A stretch of DNA of 64,000 nt from Toxorhynchites rutilus septentrionalis (GCF_029784135.1 NC_073746.1:225941882-226005881), one strand, 5' to 3'. Shown: positions 48,273 through 59,578, counted from the stretch's first letter. Notes: generated by a model not told the origin, from the letters alone. Numbers and translations: made by a program.

Positions 48273-49289
48273 CTCATGGTCAGCGGCGTAGTGAGGGGAG
48301 ATAGCGCCCCAGGCAAACGATGGAAATGGCGCCCCAAAAAGTACCACTTTCTTTAATTTTTTCACTAGTTTTAAGATTGTGATATTTTGTACAATTATGA
48401 GGATAACTACTCAATTATACTAATGTTCACTTTGAGTAGTTTATTCGTATTTAGAAGGCTAGAAATATCAATCTTTGCCTTGCGTGCTTTAGCTGAAGCA
48501 AAATGGTCCAAAATTGCATCAAAATCAATGTCTTAGCAATTCTTTCTCGTTCGAATGAATTTCCAAGCCATTGAACCGGCCTTGGCTTATTTTAGAACGC
48601 AGATAATTTTCAATCAATTTAAGCTTACTGAAACTGCGTTCGCACAATGCCACTGTAACTTGAAGCGTCAGTAAAATTCGTAGCGCCGTCTAGATGTTAG
48701 GATAAAATGAAGAGTTCAGGTCAGGGAAATGGTCCTTCATCTGCATATGAAACACTTTCACCTCTGATACAAGTTCCTCTGTTTCAACAACTGATCCATG
48801 ATCCAGATCCAATTGATCCATCATAGATTTTAGTCAGTATCTCGTTATACATGAAATATCTGATGCTATATCCACTATATCAGGGGCCAAACTTCTCATC
48901 ACCCCTTCCTACCAATACAATATGTTTCTTAAATCATCGTTAATAAGTAGTTAACAATGATGTTAATAAGTAGTTAACAATGATGAGAACTGATGAAACA
49001 CGGGAGAAATTTGAGTATTTATGAACAGGTAAATTTTACGTGCTCACGCTAAAGAAACGTCAAACACAAACGATAATGAGTAGTGTTGTAATATTTCTGC
49101 CGATTATGTTTTAATTTAAATGAAGTTCTCATGTGAAGTGATAGTGAAACCAAGGGATTACTCTAAAGAAGCAATTGTGATATTAATTTGATAGTTATAT
49201 CATCAGTGCATCAAGCATTTCAAGATATTAGAACAAATTGTCCGAAATATGATGTGGTCCGAAATATGATTCAGAACGGTATAAAAAGC

Positions 49290-49457
49290 CATTAAAATTT
49301 CCAACGAGTTTTCCATACATCGGACGATGGGCACATTTACATGGAAAAAAGTGTTCGAATGAAAACTTTCTCATTTTTTTTCTTTGAAAAAACAGTATTA
49401 ATGTTTAATTTGTTACGTTTTTATGTATGAATTATGATGATGATGATGATGATGATG
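49290..49457. mobile_element. Right-arm fragment of the GTGCCCATC MITE family, then (GAT)n
   Basis: AATTTCCAACGAGTTTTCCA, CATCGGACGATGGGCAC and TTTACATGG lead to TTTGTTACGTTTTTATGTAT, the right-arm order of 16680-16950. A GAT trinucleotide repeat at 49435-49457 follows. Confidence 0.6.
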
Positions 49458-49810
49458 GCCCACCTCATACCCCTACAAAGGTCTAAACAGGCCGATTTAT
49501 CTAATAGATAATATTTATGTTTGAAACAATAAAGAAACCAGTGTTAAAAAACAATCAAAGCGAACTGACTTTGTTGCAGGCATAAATTTCTATTAATTGA
49601 ACATTATAAATAGGTAAAAACTGTAAATTACAAACAAACAATGTTCCAGTTCGTTTCGACATAATCTCAACTTCAGGCCCAAAGTTTTTCAAGGCATGTC
49701 AATAAAATTTCCAACCCGGGAAGATCCTTGATTGATTGGGAATTGAACCCAATGTCTGATAGTTTCTGCTTAGAACATAAAAGAGATCTGCCACAATTCA
49801 GAAATACTTG
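49438..49810 (-). mobile_element. tRNA-derived SINE, minus strand
   Basis: On the minus strand an A-box-like TGGCAGATCTCT (near 49791) is followed by B-box GGGTTCAATTCCC (near 49740). About 280 bp of body follows, including GGATCTTCCCGGGTTGG, then GTAGGGGTATGAGG and a (CAT)n tail at 49435-49457. A Pol III-type head, tRNA-unrelated body and simple-repeat tail fit a mosquito SINE. It interrupts the hAT transposase region. Confidence 0.5.
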
Positions 49811-50244
49811 ATATAACTATCTGATAAAAAGACAGTTTTCAAGAATCCTGAATGAGCTATCCCCATTCCAGCTTCCACTACAGACCCTACAACAAATTCA
49901 TTGTGTATCAGTTTTCTGCCAGTGTTCATTATTAATATAGTCCAGGCCCACCAAACGCGCGCGAGGCTCAAACTTTCGTAGACAACTCTTGTTTTTTTTT
50001 TCTTGAAATACGCAATAAAAAATTTAAAAGAAAAACATCATCATCATCAGTACGAACATGGTAGTTCATGACACCTGTGAATAAATTTTGTAATTTCAAT
50101 CAACAAAAATGACTTGTATTCCAAAAACTATAAAAGATAGAAAGTTGACGTCTTCGACAAAAGTTATATTTTAACAAGATCTAAAACTTTGACGAATACA
50201 CTATATCGCTATCTTGACTTTAAACATAATTAGAGTTAGTTGTA

Positions 50245-50690
50245 TTTTGATCAAAGATAACATGAAAAAGTTGTTGTTCGAAAAACTCTGTAAAAAGTGC
50301 CCATCTTCCGATGTACGGATGACTTGTTGGAAAATGTAAGGGTTATTCATATATATTTTTGGGAATTTAAAAAAAATAAGTTTTTGAGAAAAATCAATTT
50401 TAATTTTAAAAATAACAATTTTGTTAGCAAAATTTTTTTCCAAAAAATTTTTGACATTTTTTTGTGAAAATTTGAACAATTTCCTACATTTCATCCTTTC
50501 ACAAGAATTTTGTAGATATTATAGTTTTTAAATTATATTTTTTTTAAAGAAGAAAAAAAATCTCTTTTTCCAAAAAGCAGTCTAATTCTTTTTCGAATAT
50601 TTCAAGTATGCAAAGTTGCTTGAATGACCCATGTCTTTACACCCACACCCACAAATCCTAAGACGAGTTGGCATGAAATTCGTCAATAGG
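50245..50690 (+). mobile_element. Left-arm fragment of the GTGCCCATC MITE family
   Basis: AACATGAAAAAGTTGTTGTT, AAGTGCCCATCTTCCGATGT, GACTTGTTGGAAAATGTAAG and GGTTATTCA, then AAGTTGCTTGAATGACCC and GAGTTGGCATGAAATTC as in 40570-40990. It lies inside the hAT. Confidence 0.65.
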
Positions 50691-51457
50691 CTCTTTTATT
50701 TTTTCTGTTTTTATTTTTATTGCGAACAATTTTATTTTGTACACATTTTATCCTGAATTGTATCTGATGAACCGCTGGAAGCATTAGGTTATATATTTTC
50801 GACATGTTTTTCATATTTTTGTTCAAATACACTTAAATTTATTTGCAAAAAGGCTGCCAAATAGTAATCTGTCATAGGAGAGCGATGTTTTGTTTCGATT
50901 GTATCCATAGTAGAAAATATTGTTTTCGGGTATAAGTATATCCGAAAAAAAGTTATCAACAACACATTTCCTCGCAAAGTAAATTCCAATAAGTACAGTA
51001 AATATATTATTGAAATACTTTTGACATCCAGAGCTTCATCTCTCTTGATTTCAAAAACATATCGCCATGAAAAATTGAAGATTTCATTTTCAATCAATGC
51101 TTCATAATTTCATTGACTTTTTTCTGTGTTGATTCCATCATTGAATGGAAATGACATGAATTATATTATGAATTATGTTATTTTTTAAATATCTTCAAAT
51201 TTGCTGTCGAACTCATTCCGTAACAAAGAAATTTAATCTGCATAACGATCGTATTCATATGTTTTAATCTGCTAATTTAGTCGCAATATTTTCGAGTCGC
51301 TTTAAATCTCGTCTCCTAGATTGAGCTTTTCAAAGTGTTTTAAGTTTTTTCTCCTTGATGTTTCAAATTTAATTCATTTTGATTCGCTATGACGACTCTA
51401 TGAAAAACGGAATCATGCACTCACTTATTGGCAGTTTCCACTAATTCTTTAAAAAAA

Positions 51458-51491
51458 AATTATTATTACACCTCGGGGTGTAATAATAATT
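51458..51491. repeat. 15-bp-stem hairpin in hAT remnant
   Basis: AATTATTATTACACC, loop TCGG, then the exact reverse complement. It lies where the hAT reading LLLHPEV ends. Confidence 0.9.
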
Positions 51492-52064
51492 CTCCAATAT
51501 TCGATCCACTTGCCCTGAATTTGCGTTTCTGCAAACTGCTTAATACGTAGTTAACTATTTTAACTAACTATATTGACTATTTTGAGTGCCAAATTCCTCA
51601 CACCATCGGATTCCAATATTTTTGCGCACAGTATTTGCTGATGGATACAATGGTAGTTGATAAAATTTGGAAAATTATCAGCAATTTTGCAATGATTCAT
51701 AAATCCATTAGAATGTCCAACCAAGCTCCATGAGTCGTAATCGATACCAATTTTTGTATTGGAAATCATGCTTTAGGGTCTTAAACTTGAACGAGTTGTA
51801 TATGTCGTTTGTTCCTTCATTGATAAAAATTTGTTAAAAATACATCTATGTGTAATATCCTGCAAACACATCCTTTTGGATACACATAACTATGTGGAAT
51901 CAGTTGATTCGTCGAGTTGTAAGAATGCAACCGGAACTCATCAATACTTTCTATCAGCATCTCATCCAAATTTTAACTTTCAGCTTCTGTTCTACGTATA
52001 ATTGTGTTTCTTGACGGCGACTTTTTTTAATAGCCGCAACCGGTTTGTTGAACGCTTGCAGCCA

Positions 52065-52400
52065 AAACCTTGTAAACTGGTGGAGTTCTACAAGTTTTTC
52101 TAGCGGACCGATTTCGACCGATCATTTTTTACGTAATATTTCCTTTCATCGTACGTAGGATTTTTTCAAAATATTGATTATTGACAAAATGGTGATATTG
52201 GTTGTAAAAAAAATTGCGTTTATGCCTCAAAAATCGAGACAAAAATATTCACCAAAATTTTATTTTTCAAAATATAAAAAAAAATAATCGTACATACGAT
52301 GACAGGAAATTTAGTGAAGAATCTGGGAACTATTTAATCAAAATCGGATGGACCGTTCCGGAGGTAGAACTCCCACCAGTTTGTAAAACTTAGTTCCCAG
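52065..52400. mobile_element. Small foldback inserted in the hAT
   Basis: AACCTTGTAAACTGGTGGAG and TTCTACAAG at 52069 pair in reverse with GGTAGAACTCCCACCAGTTT at about 52363. Further in, TTTCCTTTCATCGTACGTA pairs with the region near 52290. Arms about 105 bp, spacer about 115 bp. No coding sequence. Confidence 0.65.
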
Positions 52401-52589
52401 AAAAATGCGTTTTAAATTTTGGATCCGCGCTCCTTAAGCAAAGACTTAGGTCCACTAATTGGTTTGTATCTTTGGAACGGATCATCTGACAAACCTGGGA
52501 CAAAAACTACAGTAAAATAGACATCCCAGAGAACATTTTAGGCCAGAAATTTTGTTTTAATTTTTTTCAAGTTCCCATAGTGTACTACC

Positions 52590-53125
52590 TGTTGCGAATT
52601 AATCGAAACAATTTCCGTAAATTTAACAGAATTTATTATGACGTTAAATTTTCCCTGTAATTATTTGTACATATAGATTTAGCCTAATTTGTTTAGCAAT
52701 TGCATTTATATTTACTCACGTTTAGTGCGTAATTTACTCGTTTAAGTTATCTGGTTTTTGGTACTCAATTCAATCTATTTCTGGATATCTATAAAAGCTT
52801 CAATTAAAGGACATTAGGTATAAGGTTAACTAAATGAAATGTATAGGTTAAGAAATTCACCTGGTTGTAAAAATAGGATTCACTGAATTCGATTCAGTTT
52901 CGAAGCTAATGGGACTCGTTATTACTTTTGATCCAATTCACTATGTAATTCCAATCATAACACAACAATAATATGAAAAATTCTGGTAAATTTCAAGACT
53001 TCGCTCTATCCAAACCTTCTCTATTGTTTTCTAGATTTGAGATGTATTATCTGTCAAACGATTATAATCCGTTGTTGATCTCGGGTGTTGTTGATGGAGG
53101 AGCTTGATTGCCAAAGGGCGTAACA
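52590..53125 (-). repeat. BEL/Pao 3' LTR
   Basis: 536 bp. In element orientation it starts TGTTACGCCCTTTGG and ends ATTCGCAACA (TG...CA). The last ~64 bp of pol run into it. Confidence 0.93.
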
Positions 53126-55779
53126 CTCCCCCCCAGTACGCTGGATTCTTTGTCCTGCTTACTCACATTCGCTCCGACATCTAAAACCGCAATCTTCACT
53201 GCCGGTCTTTCGTATATTCCTTGGCTCGTCTGAACAGTGACACTTCGAACCTGACCATCTTTGTTCTTTGCAGCAATGACTCGTCCTTTTGGCCACACGT
53301 TACGCGGGAGATCTTGATCTGCGATTACAACGATGTCTCCCACTTGAATAGGCTTCGTGGGCTGATGCCACTTCGTTCGACGACAGATTGTTGGCAGATA
53401 TTCGCGAACCCATCGCTGCCAGAAATGATTCGCATACACCTGTGAAGTCTTCCAATTGTTTCGTAATGTAGCAGATGTATCGTCATAGCAGACTAATGGC
53501 TTACATCCACTTGATGAACCGATAAGGAAATGATTCGGTGTTAACGCAGGGGCATTCTCATCATCAACAGGGATGTATGTTAACGGCCTTGAATTGATGA
53601 TGTTCTCAATTTCAGTGAATGTATTTCTCAGAACTTCATCTGTTGGGTGGCGAGGAAGATTCATTCTATTCAGGATTTTCTTGACCGACTGCACCAGCCG
53701 TTCCCACGAACCTCCCATATGAGGGGAACTCGGCGGGTTGAAGGACCATTTTAAATTACTAGATACTGTTTTTTCCAATAGCTCGTCGTGGTTAATCTTT
53801 CGAAAAGCTTCCTGAAACTCGCGATTGGCGCCGACGAAATTAGTTCCTCGGTCGCTAAATAATTGCAAGGGTGTCCCACGTCTTGCCATAAAGTTCCTTA
53901 TGGACATGATGCATGAGTCAGTGTTGAGAGTATGTGCAATCTCAATATGAATAGCACGAACGGTCATGCATGTGAAAAGTACACCCCATCGTTTTTCAAC
54001 GCGGCGACCAACTACAACGTTCATAGGACCAAAATAGTCCACTCCTGTATATGAAAAGGGGTGGGAAAATGCAGCTAATCTGCAAGGCGGTAAATTAGCC
54101 ATCATTGGGGGTTCAGGATGCGCACTCACATTCTTGCAAACCTGACAGTTGCTCCTTATCCTTTGACATAATCTACGTAATCTGGAAATCCTGTACTTTT
54201 GAAGCAGCTCATTTACGACAATCTCATGGTTGAGGTGATGATATCGATCATGATATGAACGCACTAAGAGTGCCGTAATGGGGTGGTCTCTCGGAAGTAT
54301 AATTGTATTGGAACCATACGGTCCAGCGTAAGCGCATAGTTGTCCTCTGCCTCGCATTCGCAATAAATCATGCTCATCAATGTACAGCGACAGACCTTTA
54401 AGCGAACTATTCTTCGGCAATTTGTATCTTCCCAGCTTTGATTTGGTTGCTTTGGTAACAATTGCTATCTCCTCACCGTAATTAGCTACTTGCGCCTGCT
54501 TATAGATACACCATTCTGCGTGTCGAAGTTCTTCACTAGCAAGAACTCCCACTGATGGAGAGCATCCTCGTAATTTTGCTTGAATGTTACGTGAAAATCG
54601 TAGAACATATGCGATCACACGTAGAAGACGATTCCAACTGGAGAAATTTTCGAAATTAACAATGGTTTCTTTGGAAAAGTGTAGGCTGACTACATGCTTT
54701 AACTCTTCCGATGTCATCCCACAACTTTGTCGTATGGCTGGCCATTCACTCCGTGATTTCCAGAGAAAAGAAGGTCCACAAAACCATCGACTGAAGGGAG
54801 ACAAATCCGGCTTTCTAGACCACTTTGCGTCGGCTACATTTTGTCTCGTTGGAATCCATTGCCATTCAGACAACTCCGTGTTTTCAAGTATTTCTCCCGC
54901 TCGAAAGGCAACAAACTGACTGTAACGCCGATGGTCAGAATCCAGCCAACAAATGGCATCTTTCGAATCTGTCCAGAAAAAACGCTCTTGAATAGTTATT
55001 CGGTGCTGCTCAACGATTGATTTTGCCAATCTCGCTCCTATTACAGCCGCTTGCAATTCGAGACGGGGAATCGATACGAACCTCAATGGTGCCACGCGTG
55101 TTTTTGCTGTCACGAAGGCACATTCTATGATTCCCTGCTCCTCGTATCGAAAGTAGGCAACTGCCGCAAATCCATTCTCACTCGCGTCCACAAATATATG
55201 CAGCTGAACAGTATTAGATTCCTTCGACGACGAGGTTTGATTCCGGTAGCACCTAGGAATGGTGACCTTTTCTACCTGAAGCAAAACGGCGATCCACGTA
55301 CGCCACTTTGCGAATTGCTCATCACCTATCGGATCGTCCCAGTTCGTTCCGCTGCGCCATATCTCTTGCAAAAGGACCTTTAGGTACATAAGTACGTTTG
55401 CCAGGATCCCCAAAGGGTCGAAGATTGTCATCAGAACTCGCAATACTTCGCGCTTCGTCGGAGCTCGCTGACCGCTAAAAAGTTCCTTGCTCAACCGAGA
55501 AGGCAATCTGAAGGTGAAGGTATCTGATGATGTATTCCACCACATCCCGAGAATCTTTTCAGGGGCCAACTGAGATACTATATTAAGATCTTTATCTGAC
55601 ATTGGACTCTCCATCGCTGTAAGTACAGTTTTAGAATTTGATAGCCATCCTCGTATCTCAAACCCCGCCTGAGCATGTATATAACGAACATCAGTAGCTA
55701 ATTTCATGGCTTCATCCTCACTTTCGACGCTAGAAAGCATATCGTCCACATAATGGTCGTTTATTATTGCATCTACCAA
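53062..55779 (-). pseudogene. BEL/Pao Pol, lacking protease and N-terminal RT
   Basis: An uninterrupted 905-codon frame, but its first residues are already the reverse-transcriptase active site: HYVDDML at positions 9-15. The conserved fingers/palm part of RT and the aspartic protease that normally precede it are gone. What follows is complete: the Pao-type connection region (FDPLGIL, about 120), RNase H (D198 in FVDAS, E241 in RLELQ, D271 in WTDS, Asp in NVADAKW), the integrase zinc-binding HHLNH...CQVC motif (about 514-548), the integrase core with D581 (GVDYFG), D643 (FSDRGTN) and E693 (GGSWE), and the C-terminal DUF5641-like domain (about 770-870). The frame has no credible ATG of its own; the upstream in-frame stop is about 18 nt before. 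The intact integrase end and deleted front suggest a non-autonomous copy. Confidence 0.9.
53126..53134 (-). other. Polypurine tract
   Basis: GGGGGGGAG in element orientation, directly before the 3' LTR; it primes plus-strand synthesis in LTR elements. Confidence 0.8.
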
Positions 55780-57286
55780 TCGTACTTGGCCGCGTTACTT
55801 TACTCAGAGCATCTGATAGTTGACCAATCCAATCACTAAAATCCGTAAGAGAAACTATTCGCTTCGATTGACGATAGAATGCCCAATCCATTTTTATCGC
55901 AGCAGGGAGGTGGTCCACAAGCTCTTGTACTAGTGCCACGTTGTACAGACACTCCTCCATTTGGCACGCCTTTACAGTAGCGCAAAGATTTTGTACGGCA
56001 ACACCGAAGTCTACAACCGTTTCCAGTCTATCCGCTTTTGGTGCTGGCATGGCCCTGATGCGCTCAACCATAGTTTCGATGATCACCTCTGGATTGCCGA
56101 AAAGCATCTTTAGACGTTGGATAATAACAGGCACATTCTCTGGATGCAACAGTAAGCTCTTTACAGCACTGAGCGCGCGATCGTACAGACATCGCTCGAG
56201 TCGATCCAACAATTCGTCATTGCGAAAGGCACACATCTGTGTGGTTCGTTCATACGCCGCAAGAAAACGTGGCCAGTCTTCAGGATCTCCTCCAAATCTT
56301 GGTAAATCCTTGACCGTTTGCCGTGACGCTAAATGCCGACTGTTTAACGGCTCTTCTATATTTTGATGTATGGGTAAACGACAGGATGAGCGCGCATTTA
56401 CAAAGTTATCTGTCTTTTTCAGCCAATCTGCAATTTTCGACATATTATCAATCTCCTCTTCATTACAGGTGCTACCTTCACTTTGTTCAGCCTGTTCCAT
56501 TTCGAGAGCCAACCTTTCTTCCAGTTGTTTTTTCTCTAAAGCCTGTCGCTGCTCTAACGCCTTACGTTGTAGCTCGCGAATCCTTGCAGTATTCTTTGAT
56601 CCTTTGGACGAAGCCTTAGTTTGCTTTTCTTTATTCTCACTCTGGGGCAGGACAGAAACATGGACAGTATCGTAGTTCTTTTTGACGGCACCAGTTGGAT
56701 GTTGTAATGACGGATTCGGCTGTTGTGAGCGTTCCTTGTTCTTCTCATATTGCTGAGTCAAAGCAGCCAATTGCGCTTTGTGATTCCGCATTTCCTCCAC
56801 ATGGGTTTCTTGTAGTTTGTGTAATTGATTTTGGAGATCTTGATTACATTTGGACATTGCTTCCAGACGATTTTGTTCCGTTGGAGTAACCGTGGATGCA
56901 CGAACCTGATCACATCTTGTACCCATTGACACTGGTGTTGATGTGGCACCTGCTCCCTCTGCACTGACTAAATCTCTCAATTTGTCGTCAGCGACCGTAT
57001 CCGAATTTTGCTGCTGCTGCTTCTGATTCTGTCGCCGCATTTTTTGATCGACTTGACCTACATCGAGGAACTGTGCTACACACCGTCTACAGCTCCAATC
57101 ATGGTATTGGATATCATCGGTGACGTTAACGCATTCATAGTGATACCACTTATCGCATTCGTCACATTGGACCATTCTGCTATGGTCCAACTCTCCACAT
57201 TCTCCACAACTTGCTCCATTCGCACCTGGAGAACTTTTCCTGTCTTTATCAGGCTTGTTCGTCGCGCCGGTGTTTCTGGATAACAT
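55730..57286 (-). pseudogene. BEL/Pao Gag with N-terminal PHD-like finger, truncated
   Basis: Start chosen at ATG 57286 (MLSRNTG); the frame extends two codons further upstream to a TTG that is not a plausible start. About 518 residues. Residues 27-69 form a C4HC3 PHD-like finger: C27, C30, C41, C44, H49, C52, C66, C69, with KWYHYEC inside. A polar, Gln/Glu/Lys-rich region with coiled-coil character follows (about 110-290, including RIRELQRKALEQRQALEKKQ). From about 315 to 495 is a DUF1759-type Gag domain (DLPRFGGDPEDWPRFLAAYE, then LLFGNPE-like KMLFGNPEVI). The frame then ends abruptly after SKVTRPS with about 17 residues read in the wrong frame across the deletion junction. The usual zinc knuckles and protease are missing. 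Gag would form the virus-like particle; PHD-type fingers at this position are known in insect BEL elements. Confidence 0.85.
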
Positions 57287-57319
57287 CTTCAACCAGATAA
57301 TTAAACGGAAAATTTAATT

Positions 57320-57855
57320 TTTTGCGAATTAATCGAAACAATTTCCGTAAATTTAACAGAATTTATTATGACGTTAAATTTTCCCTGTAATTATTTGTAC
57401 ATATAGATTTAGCCTAATTTGTTTAGCAATTGCATTTATATTTACTCACGTTTAGTGCGTAATTTACTCGTTTAAGTTATCTGGTTTTTGGTACTCAATT
57501 CAATCTATTTCTGGATATCTATAGTAGCTTCAATTAAAGGACATTAGGTATAAGGTTAACTAAATGAAATGTATAGGTTAAGAAATTCACCTGGTTGTAA
57601 AAATAGGATTCACTGAATTCGATTCAGTTTCGAAGCTAATGGGACTCGTTATTACTTTTGATCCAATTCACTATGTAATTCCAATCATAACACAACAATA
57701 ATATGAAAAATTCTGGTAAATTTCAAGACTTCGCTCTATCCAAACCTTCTCTATTGTTTTCTAGATTTGAGATGTATTATCTGTCTAACGATTATAATCC
57801 GTTGTTGATCTCGGGTGTTGTTGATGGAGGAGCTTGATTGCCAAAGGGCGTAACA
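57320..57855 (-). repeat. BEL/Pao 5' LTR
   Basis: 536 bp, the partner of 52590-53125. Differences seen: the terminal CA (element orientation) is AA, a two-base change at about 57523-57524, and one at about 57786. The short leader between LTR and gag shows no primer-binding site I can assign to a tRNA. Confidence 0.92.
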
Positions 57856-57860
57856 CTACC

Positions 57861-58045
57861 CCTTTAGCAATAACTGTAAAACGACGCATAGCATGGAGAG
57901 GCGCCCAGGCATACCGAGCAAAACATTGAAAGGATATTGATATAATGTGATGTGATGTTGTATCAAATTTTCGAAAATGAAAGAGAGGTGGTGGAGAGAG
58001 ACCCCCGGCAAATGCCGGGTTTGCCGTCCGCACACTACGCTACTG
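57861..58045 (-). mobile_element. 5' terminal remnant of the hAT
   Basis: Outer end of the hAT beyond the BEL insertion. It contains a small hairpin (CCCGGCA / TGCCGGG, about 57994-58010) and the terminal CAGTAGCGTAGTG in reverse. Confidence 0.65.
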
Positions 58046-58414
58046 CTCGTGGTATTAAACTAGATTCTGTTTTTTTGTTTTGTTTTTCTGTGTAGCATTC
58101 CTTCATATAGTCATTAGCACCTATTCTGGCAACAGCACTACTCGACCACAGGAATTCTGGAACACTTACTATACAAGTATGCCACCACAACCACATGGAA
58201 CAGAGTAGAACTATACCGCATACGTTCATACCTTCTGAAACCCATCCCATTGCGACCCCGAAAAGTAATTGGCCCTCAAGGAAACCACTTTCCGCTCTAA
58301 ACGGATTCGTTCCAGTGTTTGCTGGAAAATCTTGAAACTTCCTGTTTCCTCTTAACGCTCCTACACAGCTACATACACGCGCACACATGCGATGAACCGG
58401 AAATAATTTGCGCC

Positions 58415-58742
58415 CATAAATAAACGGGCGGTCGCTTCAGTGCGAGTGAAGGTAACACTAAATGAGTCCATTTGGGCGCGAGACGTGCCGTCGCCAAGCG
58501 TTGAGCTCGGCCCGACGTTGGCTTTCGTTACAACACAAAACTCGACTGGTTGCTAGCAGTGGTGGCATTGCTGATCAGGCTGACTGCGAAATTTATTCAG
58601 AAAGTGAATCCAACACAACGCGATATCACATTAAAGGGGGCCCTCGGAGCAAAATTGGTACACTGGTTTGGCAACTCTATCCGATTCACTTTCTATTTCG
58701 TATCTGGAATTACCGCTCGACAGTGGGGTGGGGGTTGGTGGT
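58415..58742 (+). CDS. Candidate exon of an unidentified membrane protein
   Basis: From about 58497 to 58742 one frame reads VGFRYNTKLDWLLAVVALLI and onward through KFIQKVNPTQRD, ALGAKLVHWFGNSIRFTFYF to VSGITARQW. Two hydrophobic stretches suggest membrane segments. A second frame is also open from ATG 58462 (105 codons), so the choice is unsure. CATAAATAAA (58415) and an initiator-like TTCAGTGCG (58437) lie upstream, though closer together than usual. Donor choices near the end are GTAAGA (58740), GTTGGT or GTGGGG. The region is GC-richer than its surroundings and looks single-copy. I do not recognise the family. Confidence 0.25.
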
Positions 58743-59578
58743 AAGACGGACGGCTTCCCGGGGGAGATTTACTTTGTAAACCGCTGGTTGAAATCGACGT
58801 CTATCGGTATACCGTACAATGCACCACCGGAAACGTTTTCCGGAGGGCGGGAAATTGACCAGCGACGTGAGTTACATTGGGATACGATAAGATTTGATTG
58901 ATTTCGTTCAGTGACTGAATCCGGAAGCCAAAATTGGTTTTCATTGCTGGGAGCTTGAAAATGGTTGTATATTTATGATGCGATAGATAACGGCGTAACG
59001 CTAGATTCTGGTTGAAGTATTCCACAGAATACTGGCTCTAACCGCTTTTGGTTAGTAACAAATTTCACCAATTGATCACCCTCAGCCCCAGTTTCACTGT
59101 CGCGTTTGTTATGTTAATTTATGTTACTATGTTTCCCGCCAGACACCCCACATTAAGCCGGCGATTAATCGCGCCATGTCGCACATTTATTCCGCCCTGA
59201 TTAAGTTTGCCGTTAGTCACGATTCTGTTTTTCAACGAGCCGCCTTAAATGGCTCGCCTCCAAAATCAGCTTGTAATTAAAATCGAAATCAACCAAAAGG
59301 GCAAAAATCGAGTGCCACTCGAATGTTACCATCCTAATGCACACTGCTGCCGGAAAGCATCGAACGAATGATTTCCAACAATTTATGAGCCTGGGACGAT
59401 CGAATGCTGCTGATGACGCGAGGACTTTTAATCACCGATACTTATTGCAACACACGTAACGCATACAACATCTCCTCGCCGCGCCATCACGCCCAGCAGC
59501 TCGCCACTTGAGTTGTTACTTAATATAAATTAAATACGAAAGACTTTCGTTTTCGCTTCGATCGGTTTACAATTGCAG

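Larger units (their letters stand above)
48385..52020 (-). pseudogene. hAT transposase (DESTD / HCIxHQ type), fragmented
   Basis: Pieces in order from the N-terminal side: TIIRRTEAES-stop-NLDEMLIESIDEF (about 51938-52010); VAFLQLDESTDST (about 51893-51931), the segment with the first catalytic Asp; GIDYDSWSLVGHSNGF (within 51563-51769), second Asp region; NYHCIHQQILCAKILE, KFRASGSNIGELLLHPEV (to about 51465); then a gap holding MITE and SINE insertions; MMDQLDLDHGSVVETEELVS, HFPDLNSSFYPNI-stop-TAL (48680-48830); VTVALCERSFSKLKLIENYL and GRFNGLEIHSNEKELL (about 48545-48670), the hAT dimerisation domain; and after a one-base frameshift DFDAILDHFASAKARK (near 48470-48530). The type resembles transposases related to vertebrate ZBED5/SCAND3-like genes. 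Several stops and shifts make it dead. Confidence 0.8.
52585..57860 (-). mobile_element. BEL/Pao LTR retrotransposon, internally deleted
   Basis: The element proper is 52590-57855 (5266 bp), flanked by CTACC at 52585-52589 and 57856-57860, a perfect 5-bp target duplication. Both LTRs are 536 bp and start, in element orientation, with TGTTACGCCC. By eye they differ at about four positions, so insertion is recent. Order on the minus strand: 5' LTR, gag (57286-55730), pol (55779-53062), polypurine tract, 3' LTR. A deletion between gag and pol removes the rest of gag, the protease and the first part of the reverse transcriptase. It lies inside the decayed hAT (48281-58045). Confidence 0.92.
48281..58045 (-). 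mobile_element. Decayed hAT transposon, interrupted by a BEL/Pao element
   Basis: The left end CAGCGGCGTAGTG and the right end (in reverse CAGTAGCGTAGTG) match at 11 of 13 positions. They are flanked by CTCATGGT (48273-48280) and CTCGTGGT (58046-58053), an 8-bp target duplication with one change, as hAT elements make. Between them, on the minus strand, lie ordered fragments of one hAT transposase (48400-52020). Without the BEL insertion the element would be about 4.5 kb, including later MITE and SINE insertions. Confidence 0.75.

Noticed and set aside
55941..57283. Several 90-140-codon plus-strand frames opposite gag
   Set aside because: Antisense shadows of the BEL gag coding region.
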